Counted from the stretch's first letter, positions 41,200-52,900 are shown. The stretch is DNA of 64,000 bases from Phaeospirillum tilakii (GCF_042683125.1 NZ_JBHUIY010000020.1:12042-76041), one strand, 5' to 3'. Numbers and translations: made by a program. The notes: generated by a model not told the origin, from the letters alone.

Positions 41200-42435
41200 A
41201 TGTTGCAGAGTATCGCCGGCCTGATCGGGCTGGTGTCGATCGCGTGCCTGCTGTCGGAGGACAAGCGGCGCCTGTCGTGGCGGATCATCGTCGCCGGCCT
41301 CGGGATCCAGCTCGGGCTGGCGGCGCTGCTGCTGAAGGTGCCGGCGACCCAGGCGCTGTTCTTCGCCCTCGATCAGGCGGTGGAGGCGTTGCAGGGGGCG
41401 AGCCGGGCCGGCACCGCCTTCGTGTTCGGCTATCTCGGCGGCGGCCCGGCGCCGTGGAGCGCGACCGATCCGGCCGCCGGCTTCGTGCTGGCGTTCCAGG
41501 CGCTGCCGCTGGTGCTGCTGATCAGCGCGCTGTCGGCGCTGCTCTATCACTGGCGGATCCTGCCGCTGGTGGTGCGGGCGGTGTCGCGCCTGCTGGAGCG
41601 GGCGATGGGAGTCGGCGGCGCGGTGGGGGTGTCGGCCTCGGCCACCGCCTTCCTCGGCATGATCGAGGCGCCGCTGCTGATCCGCCCCTATCTCGTCCAA
41701 TTGTCGCGCGGCGAGCTGTTCCTGGTGATGACCACCGGGATGGCGACCATCGCCGGCACGGTGATGGTGCTGTACGCCACCTTCCTCAAGGGGGTGATCC
41801 CCGATCCGATCGGCCATCTGCTGACCGCTTCGCTGATCTCGGTGCCGGCGGCGCTGATGGTCGGGCGGATCATGATCCCCGACGAGTCGCGCACCGGCGC
41901 CGCCCAGCTTGCCCCGCACGATTACGGCGGGGCGATGGACGCGGTGGTGCAGGGCACCGCCGACGGGGTGCGGATGCTGGTCGGCATCTGCTCGATGCTG
42001 GTGGTGCTGGTGGCGCTGGTGACGATGGTCAATGCCGGGCTCGGCCTGTTGCCGGCGGTGGCGGGCGAGGCGCTGACGCTCCAGCGGATGCTGGGCTGGT
42101 TGCTGGCCCCGGTGGCCTGGCTGATGGGGATCCCCGCCGCCGAGATGGTCACCGCCGGGGCGCTGATGGGGACCAAGACCGTGCTCAACGAGCTGCTGGC
42201 CTATCTCCAGCTCGCCCATCTGCCGGCCGGGGCGCTGTCCGACCGCTCGCGCCTGATCATGACCTACGGGCTGTGCGGCTTCGCCAATCTCGGCTCGCTC
42301 GGGATCCTGATCGCCGGCCTGTCGGCGATCGCCCCCAGCCGGCGCCAGGACATCGTCGCCCTGGGCTGGCGGGCGATCGTCGCCGGCACCCTGGCCAGTT
42401 GCCTGTCCGGCGCGGTGGTCGGCCTGCTGGTGTGA
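41200..42435 (+). CDS. Nucleoside transporter, CNT (NupC) family-like
   Basis: 411 residues, about ten hydrophobic segments. N-terminal CNT domain, the gate domain, and the C-terminal transporter core. Family landmarks: SASATAFLGMIEAPLLIRPY (the substrate-site region with conserved Glu), TTGMATIAGTVMVLY, and the final LCGFANLGSLGILIAGLSAI. Imports nucleosides with protons or sodium. The ATG follows AGGGGGGA. Confidence 0.92.
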   Translation: MLQSIAGLIGLVSIACLLSEDKRRLSWRIIVAGLGIQLGLAALLLKVPATQALFFALDQAVEALQGASRAGTAFVFGYLGGGPAPWSATDPAAGFVLAFQALPLVLLISALSALLYHWRILPLVVRAVSRLLERAMGVGGAVGVSASATAFLGMIEAPLLIRPYLVQLSRGELFLVMTTGMATIAGTVMVLYATFLKGVIPDPIGHLLTASLISVPAALMVGRIMIPDESRTGAAQLAPHDYGGAMDAVVQGTADGVRMLVGICSMLVVLVALVTMVNAGLGLLPAVAGEALTLQRMLGWLLAPVAWLMGIPAAEMVTAGALMGTKTVLNELLAYLQLAHLPAGALSDRSRLIMTYGLCGFANLGSLGILIAGLSAIAPSRRQDIVALGWRAIVAGTLASCLSGAVVGLLV

Positions 42436-42571
42436 TCCGCGCCGCCCCGGCCGGCGCCCGCGCGCCGGCCGGTGGCGGTGGGGCCGGGTCTGCCGCCGCG
42501 TTGCGGCGCCGGAATACCCGGCTATGGCGAACATTTACAAATTGCGGTGAATCCGTCATCGTTCCCGGGCC

Positions 42572-45500
42572 ATGAGCGCCGCTTGCGACCTGCTCCACCT
42601 GCTGATCATCGAAGACAACCCCGGTGACCGGCGGTTGATCGAGTTGGCCCTGGCCGAGGCGCAGCCCGGATGGACCACCCGTGGCTGCGCCACCCTGGCC
42701 GAGGCGCTGGCGCTGGCCCCGTTCGACCAATTCAGCTGCGTGCTGGCCGATCTCGGCCTGCCCGACGCCCACGGCATCGACACCGTGCTGGCGCTGCGCG
42801 GCCATGCCCCGGCCAAGGCGCTGGTGGTGCTGACCGGGCTCGACGACGAGCGGGTGGCGCAGGAGGCGATCCGCGCCGGCGCCCAGGATTACGTGGTGAA
42901 GTCGGATGGCGGCCTTGCCCTGCTGCCGCGGGTGATCCGCCACGCCATCGAGCGCCAGCAGTCGCAGAGCGCGCTGGCCGCCTCGCACCGCACCCTCCAG
43001 GCCCTGCTCGACGCCAGCCACGACGTGGCGATGCTGCTCGACAGCGCGGGGCGGATCATCACCTTGAACGCGGTGGCGGAAAGCTATCTCGGCCGTGGCC
43101 CCGACCAGGCGGTCGGCGCCTCGCTGTTCGACCTGCTGCCCGACAGTCTGGTCGCCCACCGCCGCGCCTATCTGGCCCAGGCGATGCAGAGCGGGCGGAC
43201 GGTCGAGTTCGAGGACACCGACGGGCTGCACTGGTTCGCCAACCGGCTGCGGGCGGTGGCGGGGGAGAGCGCGGGCGAGCATCGCTGCGCCCTGTTCTCG
43301 CACGACAGCACCGCCGAGCGCGCCGCCGCCGCCAAGCTGGCCGAGGCCAAGGACGAGGCCGACCTCGCCAACCGGGCCAAGACCGATTTCATGGGGCGGA
43401 TGAGCCGCGACATCCGCACCCCGCTCAACGACGTGATCGGCTTCGCCGAGATGATCGCCAACGAGATGCTGGGGCCGCTCGGCCAGTCGGGCTATCGCGA
43501 TTACGCCGAGACGATCTACCGCTCGGGCACCCAGATCCTCAAGCTGATCGACCGCATCACCGACGTCTCGATGCTGGAAACCGCGCTGCTGAAGGATCAG
43601 GCCTCCTACCGCGAACTGGTCGAGCTGTCGCCCGACCTGATCTGCGTCTGCGTCGATGGGGTGATCCGCCGCATCAACGCCGCCGGGCTCGGCATGCTGC
43701 GGGCGCCGGCCCCCTCTTCGTGCGAGGGGCGGCGCTTCGTCGAGTTCGTCCACGCCGATTACCGGGCGATGTTCGAATCCGGCCTCGAGGCGCTGTGCGA
43801 GGAAGGCCACCCGATGCCGGTCAAGATCGTCACCTTCGCCGGGCGGGTGCGCGACGTCGAACTGTCGGCGGTGCCGCTGAAGCGCGAGGGCCATCCGGCG
43901 GTGCTGCTGGTCGGGCGCGACACCACCGAGGTGACGGCGGCGATGCGGGCGGTGGCGGCGCGCGAGCACCGCATCCGCGCCATCATGGACACGGTGATGG
44001 ACGGCATCGTCACCATCGACGAGGAAGGCACCCTGCTCAACGCCAACCTGTCGGTCGAGCGGATCTTCGGCTATTCGCTGACCGAGGTGGTCGGCTCGCC
44101 GGTGTCGCTGCTGCTGCCCGAGCTGGAGGCGACCCGGCTCAACGTCGCCCTGCACGATTACCTCGCCACCAGCTTCGGCGCGGTGGTGGGGGCCGAGGCG
44201 GTGGGGCGGCGCAAGGACGGCACCGCCTTCCCGCTCCATCTGTCGGTGTCGGAACTGCGGGTCGAGAAGCGCCGGCTGTTCACCGGCACCCTGCGCGACC
44301 TGTCCGAGAACAAGCAGCTGGCGCAGCGGGTCGATTACCTCGCCAACCACGACCCGCTGACCGACCTGCCCAACCGCACCGGCCTGACCGAGCGGCTGGC
44401 GCTGGCGCTGGCCCAGGCGCGCGAGGGCGGCGGCGACGCAAGGCTGGTGGCGGTGGTCACCGTCGATCTCGACGGCTTCACCACCGTCAACGATTCGCTC
44501 GGCCACGAATCCGGCAATCAGGTGCTGCGCGAGACGGCGCGGCGGCTGGCCCAGTCCACCGGGCCGGACGGCACCGCGGCCCGGCTGGCCGGCGACGAAT
44601 TCGCGGTGGTGCTGCCCCACCTGCACGACCCGGCCGAGCTGTCGGCGGCGGTCGATCGGCTGAGCGAGGCGTTGAACCGCCCCTATCTGGTCCAGGGCAG
44701 CGAACTCAGCATCGGCGCCGACATGGGGGTGGCGGTGTTCCCGCGCGACGGCGAGGACGCGCTCGACCTGCTGCGCAATGCCGAGGTGGCGCTGCATTCG
44801 GTCAAGCGGCTGGCCGACATCAGGCTCGGCTTCTTCGACAGCGCGATGTCCTCGGCGGTGGCCGAGCGGCTGACGCTCGAACGCTCGATCAAGGCGGCGC
44901 TGAAGGCCGGCCAGTTCGAACTGTTCTTCCAGCCCCAGGTGCGGCTGGAGGATTTCCGGCTGGTCGGAGCCGAGGCGCTGATCCGCTGGCGCCATCCCGA
45001 GCTGGGGATCATCCCGCCCGACAAGTTCATCCCGGTGGCCGAGGAGACCGGCCTGATCGTGCCGCTCGGCACCTGGGTGCTGCAAAGCGCCTGCCGCCAT
45101 CTGCGCCACTGGAGCGAGATCGGGCTGGGCGGGCTGCGGATGGGGGTCAACATCTCCAGCCGCCAGTTCCGCGAGGCCGATCTGGCCGATCTGGTCGCCG
45201 AGGCGATCACCGAGACCGGGATCGATCCGGCCCATCTCGATCTCGAACTGACCGAGAGCATGCTGATGGCCGACGGCGAGGGCACGCTGAAGATCCTGCG
45301 CGCCCTGGCCCGGCTGGGGGTGACCCTGTCGATCGACGATTTCGGCACCGGTTATTCCTCGCTGGCCTATCTCAAGCGCTTCCCGGTCAACACGGTGAAG
45401 ATCGACCGCGCCTTCGTGCGCGATCTCGACCAGGACGAGGACGGCAGGGTGATCGCCAACGCGATCATCTCGCTGGCCCATTCGCTGTCGATGAAGACCA

Positions 45501-45676
45501 TCGCCGAGGGGGTGGAATCCGAGGCCCAGGCGGCGATGCTGGCCCGCCACGGTTGCGACGAAATTCAGGGCTATCTGATCGAACGGCCGCTGGCGGCCGA
45601 CGATTTCACCGCCTTCGTCGCCCGTTACGGCGCCGATGGCGGCCGGGGTCCGGTCCCGCCGCGCGAGGGAGAGTGA
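42572..45676 (+). CDS. REC-PAS-(degenerate HisKA)-PAS-PAS-GGDEF-EAL signalling protein
   Basis: 1,034 residues, soluble. Order: receiver (about 8-125, phospho-Asp in LADLGLPD), PAS, a kinase dimerisation-like helix pair (about 270-335) where the His is Arg (MSRDIRTPLN) and no ATPase domain follows, two PAS domains, GGDEF (about 590-750; signature AGDEF, so cyclase activity is uncertain) and EAL (about 775-1015). EAL residues look intact: EALIRW, DLELTES, DDFGTGYSS, EGVES, QGYLIERPL. Predicted cyclic-di-GMP phosphodiesterase under phosphorelay control. The DivK-like gene begins 2 nt after its stop. Confidence 0.92.
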   Translation: MSAACDLLHLLIIEDNPGDRRLIELALAEAQPGWTTRGCATLAEALALAPFDQFSCVLADLGLPDAHGIDTVLALRGHAPAKALVVLTGLDDERVAQEAIRAGAQDYVVKSDGGLALLPRVIRHAIERQQSQSALAASHRTLQALLDASHDVAMLLDSAGRIITLNAVAESYLGRGPDQAVGASLFDLLPDSLVAHRRAYLAQAMQSGRTVEFEDTDGLHWFANRLRAVAGESAGEHRCALFSHDSTAERAAAAKLAEAKDEADLANRAKTDFMGRMSRDIRTPLNDVIGFAEMIANEMLGPLGQSGYRDYAETIYRSGTQILKLIDRITDVSMLETALLKDQASYRELVELSPDLICVCVDGVIRRINAAGLGMLRAPAPSSCEGRRFVEFVHADYRAMFESGLEALCEEGHPMPVKIVTFAGRVRDVELSAVPLKREGHPAVLLVGRDTTEVTAAMRAVAAREHRIRAIMDTVMDGIVTIDEEGTLLNANLSVERIFGYSLTEVVGSPVSLLLPELEATRLNVALHDYLATSFGAVVGAEAVGRRKDGTAFPLHLSVSELRVEKRRLFTGTLRDLSENKQLAQRVDYLANHDPLTDLPNRTGLTERLALALAQAREGGGDARLVAVVTVDLDGFTTVNDSLGHESGNQVLRETARRLAQSTGPDGTAARLAGDEFAVVLPHLHDPAELSAAVDRLSEALNRPYLVQGSELSIGADMGVAVFPRDGEDALDLLRNAEVALHSVKRLADIRLGFFDSAMSSAVAERLTLERSIKAALKAGQFELFFQPQVRLEDFRLVGAEALIRWRHPELGIIPPDKFIPVAEETGLIVPLGTWVLQSACRHLRHWSEIGLGGLRMGVNISSRQFREADLADLVAEAITETGIDPAHLDLELTESMLMADGEGTLKILRALARLGVTLSIDDFGTGYSSLAYLKRFPVNTVKIDRAFVRDLDQDEDGRVIANAIISLAHSLSMKTIAEGVESEAQAAMLARHGCDEIQGYLIERPLAADDFTAFVARYGADGGRGPVPPREGE

Positions 45677-45678
45677 GC

Positions 45679-46053
45679 ATGCCGGGAACCGTCGTCATCG
45701 TCGAAGACAACGCGATGAACATGAAACTGCTGGAACAGGCGCTCGGCATCGCCGGCTTCACCACCGTCAAATCGGCCGACGGCGACGGGCTGGTCGAACT
45801 GGCCAGCGGGGCCGGCGCCGACGTGATCCTGATGGACATCCAGTTGCCGCGCCATTCCGGGGTCGATCTGCTGCGCCAGTTGCGCGGCGACCCCCGCACC
45901 CGCGCCTTGCCGGTGGTGGCGGTCACCGCCTTCGCCGATCCGGATTCGATCGCGGGCTTCCTCGACGAGGGCTTTGATCAGGTGATCACCAAGCCGATCT
46001 CGATCCGCAAGCTGCTCGACGAGGTGTCGCGCTACTGCCGCGCCGACGGCTGA
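45679..46053 (+). CDS. DivK-like single-domain response regulator
   Basis: 124 residues, a stand-alone receiver. Acidic pocket VEDNAMN, phospho-Asp in LMDIQLP, Thr in VAVTAFA and Lys in VITKPIS are all present. The pattern EDNAMNMKLLEQALGIAGF is close to DivK of the alphaproteobacterial cell-cycle relay. The start lies 2 nt after the stop of the REC-GGDEF-EAL gene, so the two are translated together and may share a phosphorelay. Confidence 0.9.
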   Translation: MPGTVVIVEDNAMNMKLLEQALGIAGFTTVKSADGDGLVELASGAGADVILMDIQLPRHSGVDLLRQLRGDPRTRALPVVAVTAFADPDSIAGFLDEGFDQVITKPISIRKLLDEVSRYCRADG

Positions 46054-46160
46054 CGGCAGGCCCCGGGGGCGGGAGGGTGGGGCGGCCGCCCAACCTCTTG
46101 GCCGTTTCGCCCCGCCGGGTGTAGGGTGGCGGCGTTTTCCCCCGAGTCCACGGATCCGAG

Positions 46161-47570
46161 ATGACCGACACCGATACCAACGCCGCCTCCCAGATGTGGG
46201 GCGGGCGTTTCGCCGCAGGCCCCGCCGCGATCATGAAGCGGATCAACGCGTCGATTTCGTTCGACCGCCGCCTGTACCGCCAGGACATCCGCGGCTCGCA
46301 GGCCCATTGCCGCATGCTGGCGGCGCAGGGGATGATCGCCGCCGCCGACGCCGAGGCGATCCTGGGCGGGCTGGAGCGGATCCTGGCCGAGATCGAGGCC
46401 GGCAGTTTTCCGTTCCGCGAGGAGCTGGAGGACATCCACATGAACGTCGAGGCGCGGCTGGCCGAGCTGATCGGTGAGCCGGCCGGGCGGCTGCACACCG
46501 CCCGTTCGCGCAACGATCAGGTGGCGACCGACTTCCGCCTGTGGGTGCGCGACGCGATCGACGGGATGGACCAGGCCCTGTCCGGGCTGGAGGACGCCCT
46601 GCTCGACCGCGCCGAGGAGCATGCCGACACGGTGATGCCCGGCTTCACCCATCTCCAGGCGGCGCAGCCGGTGACCTTCGGCCATCATCTGATGGCCTAT
46701 GTCGAGATGATCGGGCGCGACCGCGGCCGCCTTGCCGACGCGCGGCGGCGGCTCAACGAATCCCCGCTCGGCTCGGCGGCGCTGGCCGGCACCTCGTTCC
46801 CGATCGACCGCGCCGCCACCGCGCGCGATCTCGGCTTCGACCGGCCGATGCGCAATTCGCTCGACGGGGTGTCGGACCGTGACTTCGCGCTCGAATTCCT
46901 CGCCGCCGGGGCGATCTGTTCGGTCCATCTGTCGCGGCTGGCCGAGGAACTGGTGATCTGGACCAGCGCCCAGTTCCGCTTCGTCGCGCTGTCGGACGCC
47001 TTCACCACCGGCTCGTCGATCATGCCGCAGAAGCGCAACCCCGACGCCGCCGAGCTGATCCGGGCCAAGACCGGACGGGTGATCGGCGACCTCAACGCCC
47101 TGCTGATCGTGATGAAGGGCCTGCCGCTGGCCTATTCGAAGGACATGCAGGACGACAAGGAGCCGGTGTTCGAGGCCGCCGACACGCTGGAACTGGCGAT
47201 CGCGGCGATGACCGGGATGGTGCGCGACCTCACCGTCAACCGCGAGCGGATGGCGGCGGCGGCCGGGGCCGGCTTCACCACCGCCACCGACATCGCCGAT
47301 TGGTGCGTGCGCGCCCTCGGCATGCCGTTCCGCCGCGCCCACCATGTCGCCGGCTCGCTGGTCAAGCTGGCCGAGACCGAGGGCGTCGGCCTGGAGGACC
47401 TGACCCTGGCCCAGATGCAGGCGATCGAGCCCGGCATCACCGCGGAGGCCCGCGCCGTGCTGACGGTGGCGTCCTCGGTCGCTAGCCGCACCAGCCTGGG
47501 TGGCACCGCGCCGGCGCAGGTGCGGGCCGCGATCGCCGCCGCCCGGGCGCGGCGGGCGGGGGCGGCATGA
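46161..47570 (+). CDS. argH: Argininosuccinate lyase
   Basis: 469 residues. Last step of arginine synthesis, splitting argininosuccinate to arginine and fumarate. Fumarase/aspartase superfamily signatures: TARSRNDQVATDFRLW, THLQAAQPVTFGHHL (general acid/base region) and GSSIMPQKRNPDAAELIR (catalytic Ser loop). N-terminus MWGGRFAAGPA is typical. Starts an argH-lptM-lysA unit with 4-bp overlaps. Confidence 0.97.
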   Translation: MTDTDTNAASQMWGGRFAAGPAAIMKRINASISFDRRLYRQDIRGSQAHCRMLAAQGMIAAADAEAILGGLERILAEIEAGSFPFREELEDIHMNVEARLAELIGEPAGRLHTARSRNDQVATDFRLWVRDAIDGMDQALSGLEDALLDRAEEHADTVMPGFTHLQAAQPVTFGHHLMAYVEMIGRDRGRLADARRRLNESPLGSAALAGTSFPIDRAATARDLGFDRPMRNSLDGVSDRDFALEFLAAGAICSVHLSRLAEELVIWTSAQFRFVALSDAFTTGSSIMPQKRNPDAAELIRAKTGRVIGDLNALLIVMKGLPLAYSKDMQDDKEPVFEAADTLELAIAAMTGMVRDLTVNRERMAAAAGAGFTTATDIADWCVRALGMPFRRAHHVAGSLVKLAETEGVGLEDLTLAQMQAIEPGITAEARAVLTVASSVASRTSLGGTAPAQVRAAIAAARARRAGAA

Positions 47571-47788
47571 TCGGCCGCCGGCGCCTCCTTGGCCTGATCG
47601 GGCTCGGCGGCGCCGCGCTGGCGCTGGCCGGCTGCGGCCGCAAGGGCCGCCCGGTCGAGCTCGACAACGCGGTCTACCCCCACCTCTATCCCTTCACCCC
47701 CTATCCGGGGCGGCCCGCCGCGCCGGAAGCGCCGGCCGAGGCGGAAGCGCCGCCGCCGCCCGCCGCCACCACGGACACCCCGCGATGA
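47567..47788 (+). CDS. Small lipoprotein, LptM (YifL)-like
   Basis: 73 residues. Lipoprotein signal peptide with lipobox LALAGCG (Cys 23), followed by the family motif GRKGRPV and a Pro/Ala-rich tail. LptM-type lipoproteins associate with the LptDE LPS-export complex. It overlaps argH by 4 nt and lysA by 4 nt; this position upstream of lysA is conserved in many proteobacteria. Confidence 0.85.
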   Translation: MIGRRRLLGLIGLGGAALALAGCGRKGRPVELDNAVYPHLYPFTPYPGRPAAPEAPAEAEAPPPPAATTDTPR

Positions 47789-49050
47789 ATCATTTCCAGT
47801 ACCGCAACCGCGCCCTGTGCGCCGAATCGGTGGCGATCGCCGACATCGCCGCCGCCGTCGGCACCCCGTTCTATGTCTATTCCAACGCGACGATCGAGCG
47901 TCATTACCGGGTGCTGGCCGAGGGTCTGGCGGCGGCCGGGCTCGACGCCACCATCTGTTTCGCCTGCAAGGCCAATCCCAATCTGGCGGTGATCCGCACC
48001 CTGGCCCGGCTGGGCGCCGGGGCCGACGTGGTCAGCGAGGGCGAGCTGCGCCGCGCCCTCGCCGCCGGGGTGCCGCCCGAGCGGATCGTGTTCTCCGGGG
48101 TGGGCAAGAGCGCCGACGAGCTGCGCTTCGCGATCGAGACCGGCATCCACCAGATCAACGTCGAATCCGAGCCCGAGCTGCGCGAATTGTCGGCGCTGGC
48201 CGAGGCGGCCGGCCGCACCGTCGAGGTGGCGATCCGGGTCAATCCCGACGTCGATGCCAACACCCACGCCAAGATCACCACCGGCAAGAAGGAAAACAAG
48301 TTCGGCATCGAATGGGACCGGGTGCCGGAAATTTACCGCCTCGCCCAGTCGCTGCCCGGGATCGCCCCGGTGGCGGTGGCCTGCCATATCGGCTCGCAAC
48401 TGACCGAGCTGGGCCCGTTCCGCGCCGCCTTCCAGCGCCTGCGCGATCTGGTCGGCCGCCTGCGCGCCGACGGCATCGACATCCGCCGGCTCGACCTCGG
48501 CGGTGGCCTCGGCGTGCCCTATGACGACGAGGTGCCGCCCTCGCCGGCCGAGTATGCCCGGGTGGCGGGCGAAATCCTCGGCGATCTCGGCTGCCGCTTC
48601 CTGGTCGAACCGGGCCGGCTGCTGGTCGGCAATGCCGGCCTGCTGGTCAGCAAGGTGGTGCGGGTCAAGCCGGGCTCGACCCGCACCTTCGTGGTGGTCG
48701 ATGCGGCGATGAACGACCTGATGCGGCCGGCGCTGTACGACGCCTTCCACGCCATCCTGCCGGTGGTCGAACCCCCGCCCGGCACCCCCCGCGCCCCCGC
48801 CGACGTGGTCGGCCCGGTGTGCGAGACCGGCGATACCTTCGCCCGCCAGCGCGACCTGCCGCCACTGGCCGCCGGGGATCTGGTCGCCTTCGCCACCGCC
48901 GGCGCCTACGGCGCGGCGATGGCCTCGACCTACAATTCCCGTCCGCTGGTGCCCGAGGTGATGGTCAAGGAGGATCGCTTCGCCGTGATCCGCCCCCGTC
49001 CCAGCCACGAGGAGATGATCCGCCAGGATCGCCTGCCCGACTGGATGTAA
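47785..49050 (+). CDS. lysA: Diaminopimelate decarboxylase
   Basis: 421 residues. PLP enzyme that converts meso-diaminopimelate to lysine. Fold type III: PLP lysine in FACKANPNL (near residue 60), DLGGGLGVPY (phosphate site), EPGRLLVG, and CETGDTFARQR with the catalytic Cys and following YGAAMAS Tyr. ATG overlaps the lipoprotein stop. Followed by hairpins before the convergent pccA. Confidence 0.97.
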   Translation: MNHFQYRNRALCAESVAIADIAAAVGTPFYVYSNATIERHYRVLAEGLAAAGLDATICFACKANPNLAVIRTLARLGAGADVVSEGELRRALAAGVPPERIVFSGVGKSADELRFAIETGIHQINVESEPELRELSALAEAAGRTVEVAIRVNPDVDANTHAKITTGKKENKFGIEWDRVPEIYRLAQSLPGIAPVAVACHIGSQLTELGPFRAAFQRLRDLVGRLRADGIDIRRLDLGGGLGVPYDDEVPPSPAEYARVAGEILGDLGCRFLVEPGRLLVGNAGLLVSKVVRVKPGSTRTFVVVDAAMNDLMRPALYDAFHAILPVVEPPPGTPRAPADVVGPVCETGDTFARQRDLPPLAAGDLVAFATAGAYGAAMASTYNSRPLVPEVMVKEDRFAVIRPRPSHEEMIRQDRLPDWM

Positions 49051-49056
49051 GGGAAA

Positions 49057-49106
49057 ACGCGGGCGGAGCCCGCATAAAAAAACCGGGAGGCGGAGCCTCC
49101 CGGTTG
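49057..49106. terminator. Terminator between lysA and pccA
   Basis: Two hairpins: GCGGGCGGAGCCCGC and CCGGGAGGCGGAGCCTCCCGG. On the minus strand the second is followed by seven T, a classical intrinsic terminator for pccA. The first shares its stem with the dispersed hairpin modules. Confidence 0.75.
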
Positions 49107-49129
49107 AGGGATCGAACGCGGCGCCTGGG

Positions 49130-51121
<1,992 letters not shown>

Positions 51122-51192
51122 TCCTTATCCCCCTTGGGAGCCGCGCGCGGGGGCGCGGACGATCCGAATGACCCTGTGAACGTGGAAAGTCC

Positions 51193-52725
51193 TTAGAGCG
51201 GAATGTTCCCGTGCTTCTTCCACGGGTTCTTCAGATCCTTGCTCCGCAGCATGGTCAGCGACCGGCAGATCCGCTTGCGGGTGGTGCGCGGCATGATCAC
51301 GTCGTCGATGAAGCCACGGTGGCCGGCGATGAACGGGTTGGCGAACTTCTGGCGGTATTCCTCGGTGCGGGCGGCGATCTTCTCGGCGTCGCCGAGATCG
51401 CCGCGGAAGATGATCTCCACCGCGCCCTTCGGCCCCATCACCGCGATCTCGGCGCTCGGCCAGGCGAAATTGACGTCGCCGCGCAGATGCTTCGAGCTCA
51501 TCACGTCATAGGCGCCGCCATAGGCCTTGCGGGTGATGATGGTGATCTTCGGCACGGTGCATTCGGCGTAGGCGTAGAGCAGCTTGGCGCCGTGCTTGAT
51601 GATCCCGCCATATTCCTGGGCGGTGCCGGGCAGGAAGCCGGGGACGTCGACGAAGGTGACGATCGGAATGTTGAAGGCGTCACAGAAGCGGACGAAGCGC
51701 GCCGCCTTGATCGACGAGGCGATGTCGAGGCAGCCGGCCAGCACCATCGGCTGGTTGGCGACGACACCGATGGTGCGGCCTTCCATCCGGGCGAAGCCGA
51801 CGATGATGTTGCCGGCATAATCGGGCTGGATCTCGAAGAAGTCGGCCTCGTCGACCACCTTCAGGATCAGCTCCTTCATGTCGTAGGGCTGGTTGGGGTT
51901 GTCCGGGATCAGGGTGTCGAGCGAACGCTCGATCCGGTCGGGGACGTCGGCGGTGGGGCGGTGCGGCGGCTTCTCGCGGTTGCTGGCCGGCAGGAAATCG
52001 ATGAAGCGGCGCAGCTGGAGCAGCGCCACCACGTCGTTTTCAAACGCGAGGTCGGCCACGCCCGACTTCGACGAGTGGGTGACGGCGCCGCCCAGTTCCT
52101 CGGCGGTGACGGTCTCGTGGGTGACGGTCTTCACCACGTCCGGACCGGTGACGAACATGTAGGAGCTGTCCTTCACCATGAAGATGAAGTCGGTCATCGC
52201 CGGCGAATAGACCGCGCCGCCGGCACAGGGCCCCATAATCAGCGAAATCTGCGGCACCACGCCCGAGGCCAGCACGTTGCGCTGGAACACCTCGGCATAG
52301 CCGGCGAGGCTGGCGACGCCTTCCTGGATGCGGGCCCCGCCCGAATCGTTGAGCCCGATCACCGGGGCGCCGACCTGGACCGCCTTGTCCATGATCTTGC
52401 AGATCTTCTCGGCGTGGGCCTCGGACAGCGAGCCGCCGAACACGGTGAAGTCCTGGCTGAACAGGAACACCAGCCGGCCGTTGATGGTGCCGTAGCCGGT
52501 CACCACGCCGTCGCCGGGGATCGACTGGGCTTCCATCCCGAAATCGTGGCAGCGATGCTCGACGAACATGTCCCACTCCTCGAAGGAGCCGGGATCGAGC
52601 AGCAATTCGATGCGTTCGCGCGCCGTCAGCTTGCCTTTGGCATGCTGGGAAGCGATGCGCTTGGTTCCGCCTCCGAGGCGGGCGCGGTTCCGCTTCTCTT
52701 CGAGCTGGCGAACAATATCTTGCAT
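51193..52725 (-). CDS. pccB: Propionyl-CoA carboxylase beta subunit (carboxyltransferase)
   Basis: 510 residues, typical of PccB. Transfers carboxyl from biotin to propionyl-CoA. Crotonase-like double domain: LNDSGGARIQEGV, GPCAGGAVYSPAMTDF and VDVPGFLPGTAQEYGGIIKHGAK are the oxyanion-hole segments; DVMSSKHLRGDVNFAWP is typical of PccB. The ATG at MQDIVRQLEEK follows GGAGG; the frame extension upstream is not needed. It precedes pccA by about 70 nt and faces a divergent ScfR-type regulator. Confidence 0.96.
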   Translation of the reverse strand: MQDIVRQLEEKRNRARLGGGTKRIASQHAKGKLTARERIELLLDPGSFEEWDMFVEHRCHDFGMEAQSIPGDGVVTGYGTINGRLVFLFSQDFTVFGGSLSEAHAEKICKIMDKAVQVGAPVIGLNDSGGARIQEGVASLAGYAEVFQRNVLASGVVPQISLIMGPCAGGAVYSPAMTDFIFMVKDSSYMFVTGPDVVKTVTHETVTAEELGGAVTHSSKSGVADLAFENDVVALLQLRRFIDFLPASNREKPPHRPTADVPDRIERSLDTLIPDNPNQPYDMKELILKVVDEADFFEIQPDYAGNIIVGFARMEGRTIGVVANQPMVLAGCLDIASSIKAARFVRFCDAFNIPIVTFVDVPGFLPGTAQEYGGIIKHGAKLLYAYAECTVPKITIITRKAYGGAYDVMSSKHLRGDVNFAWPSAEIAVMGPKGAVEIIFRGDLGDAEKIAARTEEYRQKFANPFIAGHRGFIDDVIMPRTTRKRICRSLTMLRSKDLKNPWKKHGNIPL

Positions 52726-52821
52726 TGACCAAGACCTCCGGGCGGGCAGGGACTCAAACCGCCCCCTGTTATTCACAATCCCGTAACCCTGGCAACCTTA
52801 ACCCCTGGGGAAAAGGGTGGG

Positions 52822-52871
52822 GGTGCAAATGTGTTCGCAGATAAGCCTTGCAGCTTTGCGAATGTTGCGAA
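52822..52871. promoter_or_regulatory. Candidate ScfR/PccR operator between pccB and its regulator
   Basis: A cluster of TTTGCAAA-like half-sites in the divergent gap: GTGCAAAT (52823-52830), TTCGCAG (52834-52840), TTTGCGAA (52855-52862) and GTTGCGAA (52864-52871). The known PccR motif is a pair of TTTGCAAA elements, so these fit autoregulation and control of pccB. Confidence 0.55.
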
Positions 52872-52900
52872 TCGGCGCGGGAACGGATATCAATGCGTTC

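Noticed and set aside
39622..45550. Very long minus-strand ORFs (970 and 1,097 codons)
   Set aside because: Antisense to genes with clear domains (methyltransferase, CNT transporter, GGDEF-EAL); rich in His/Gln/Arg/Gly as expected for shadows in GC-rich DNA.
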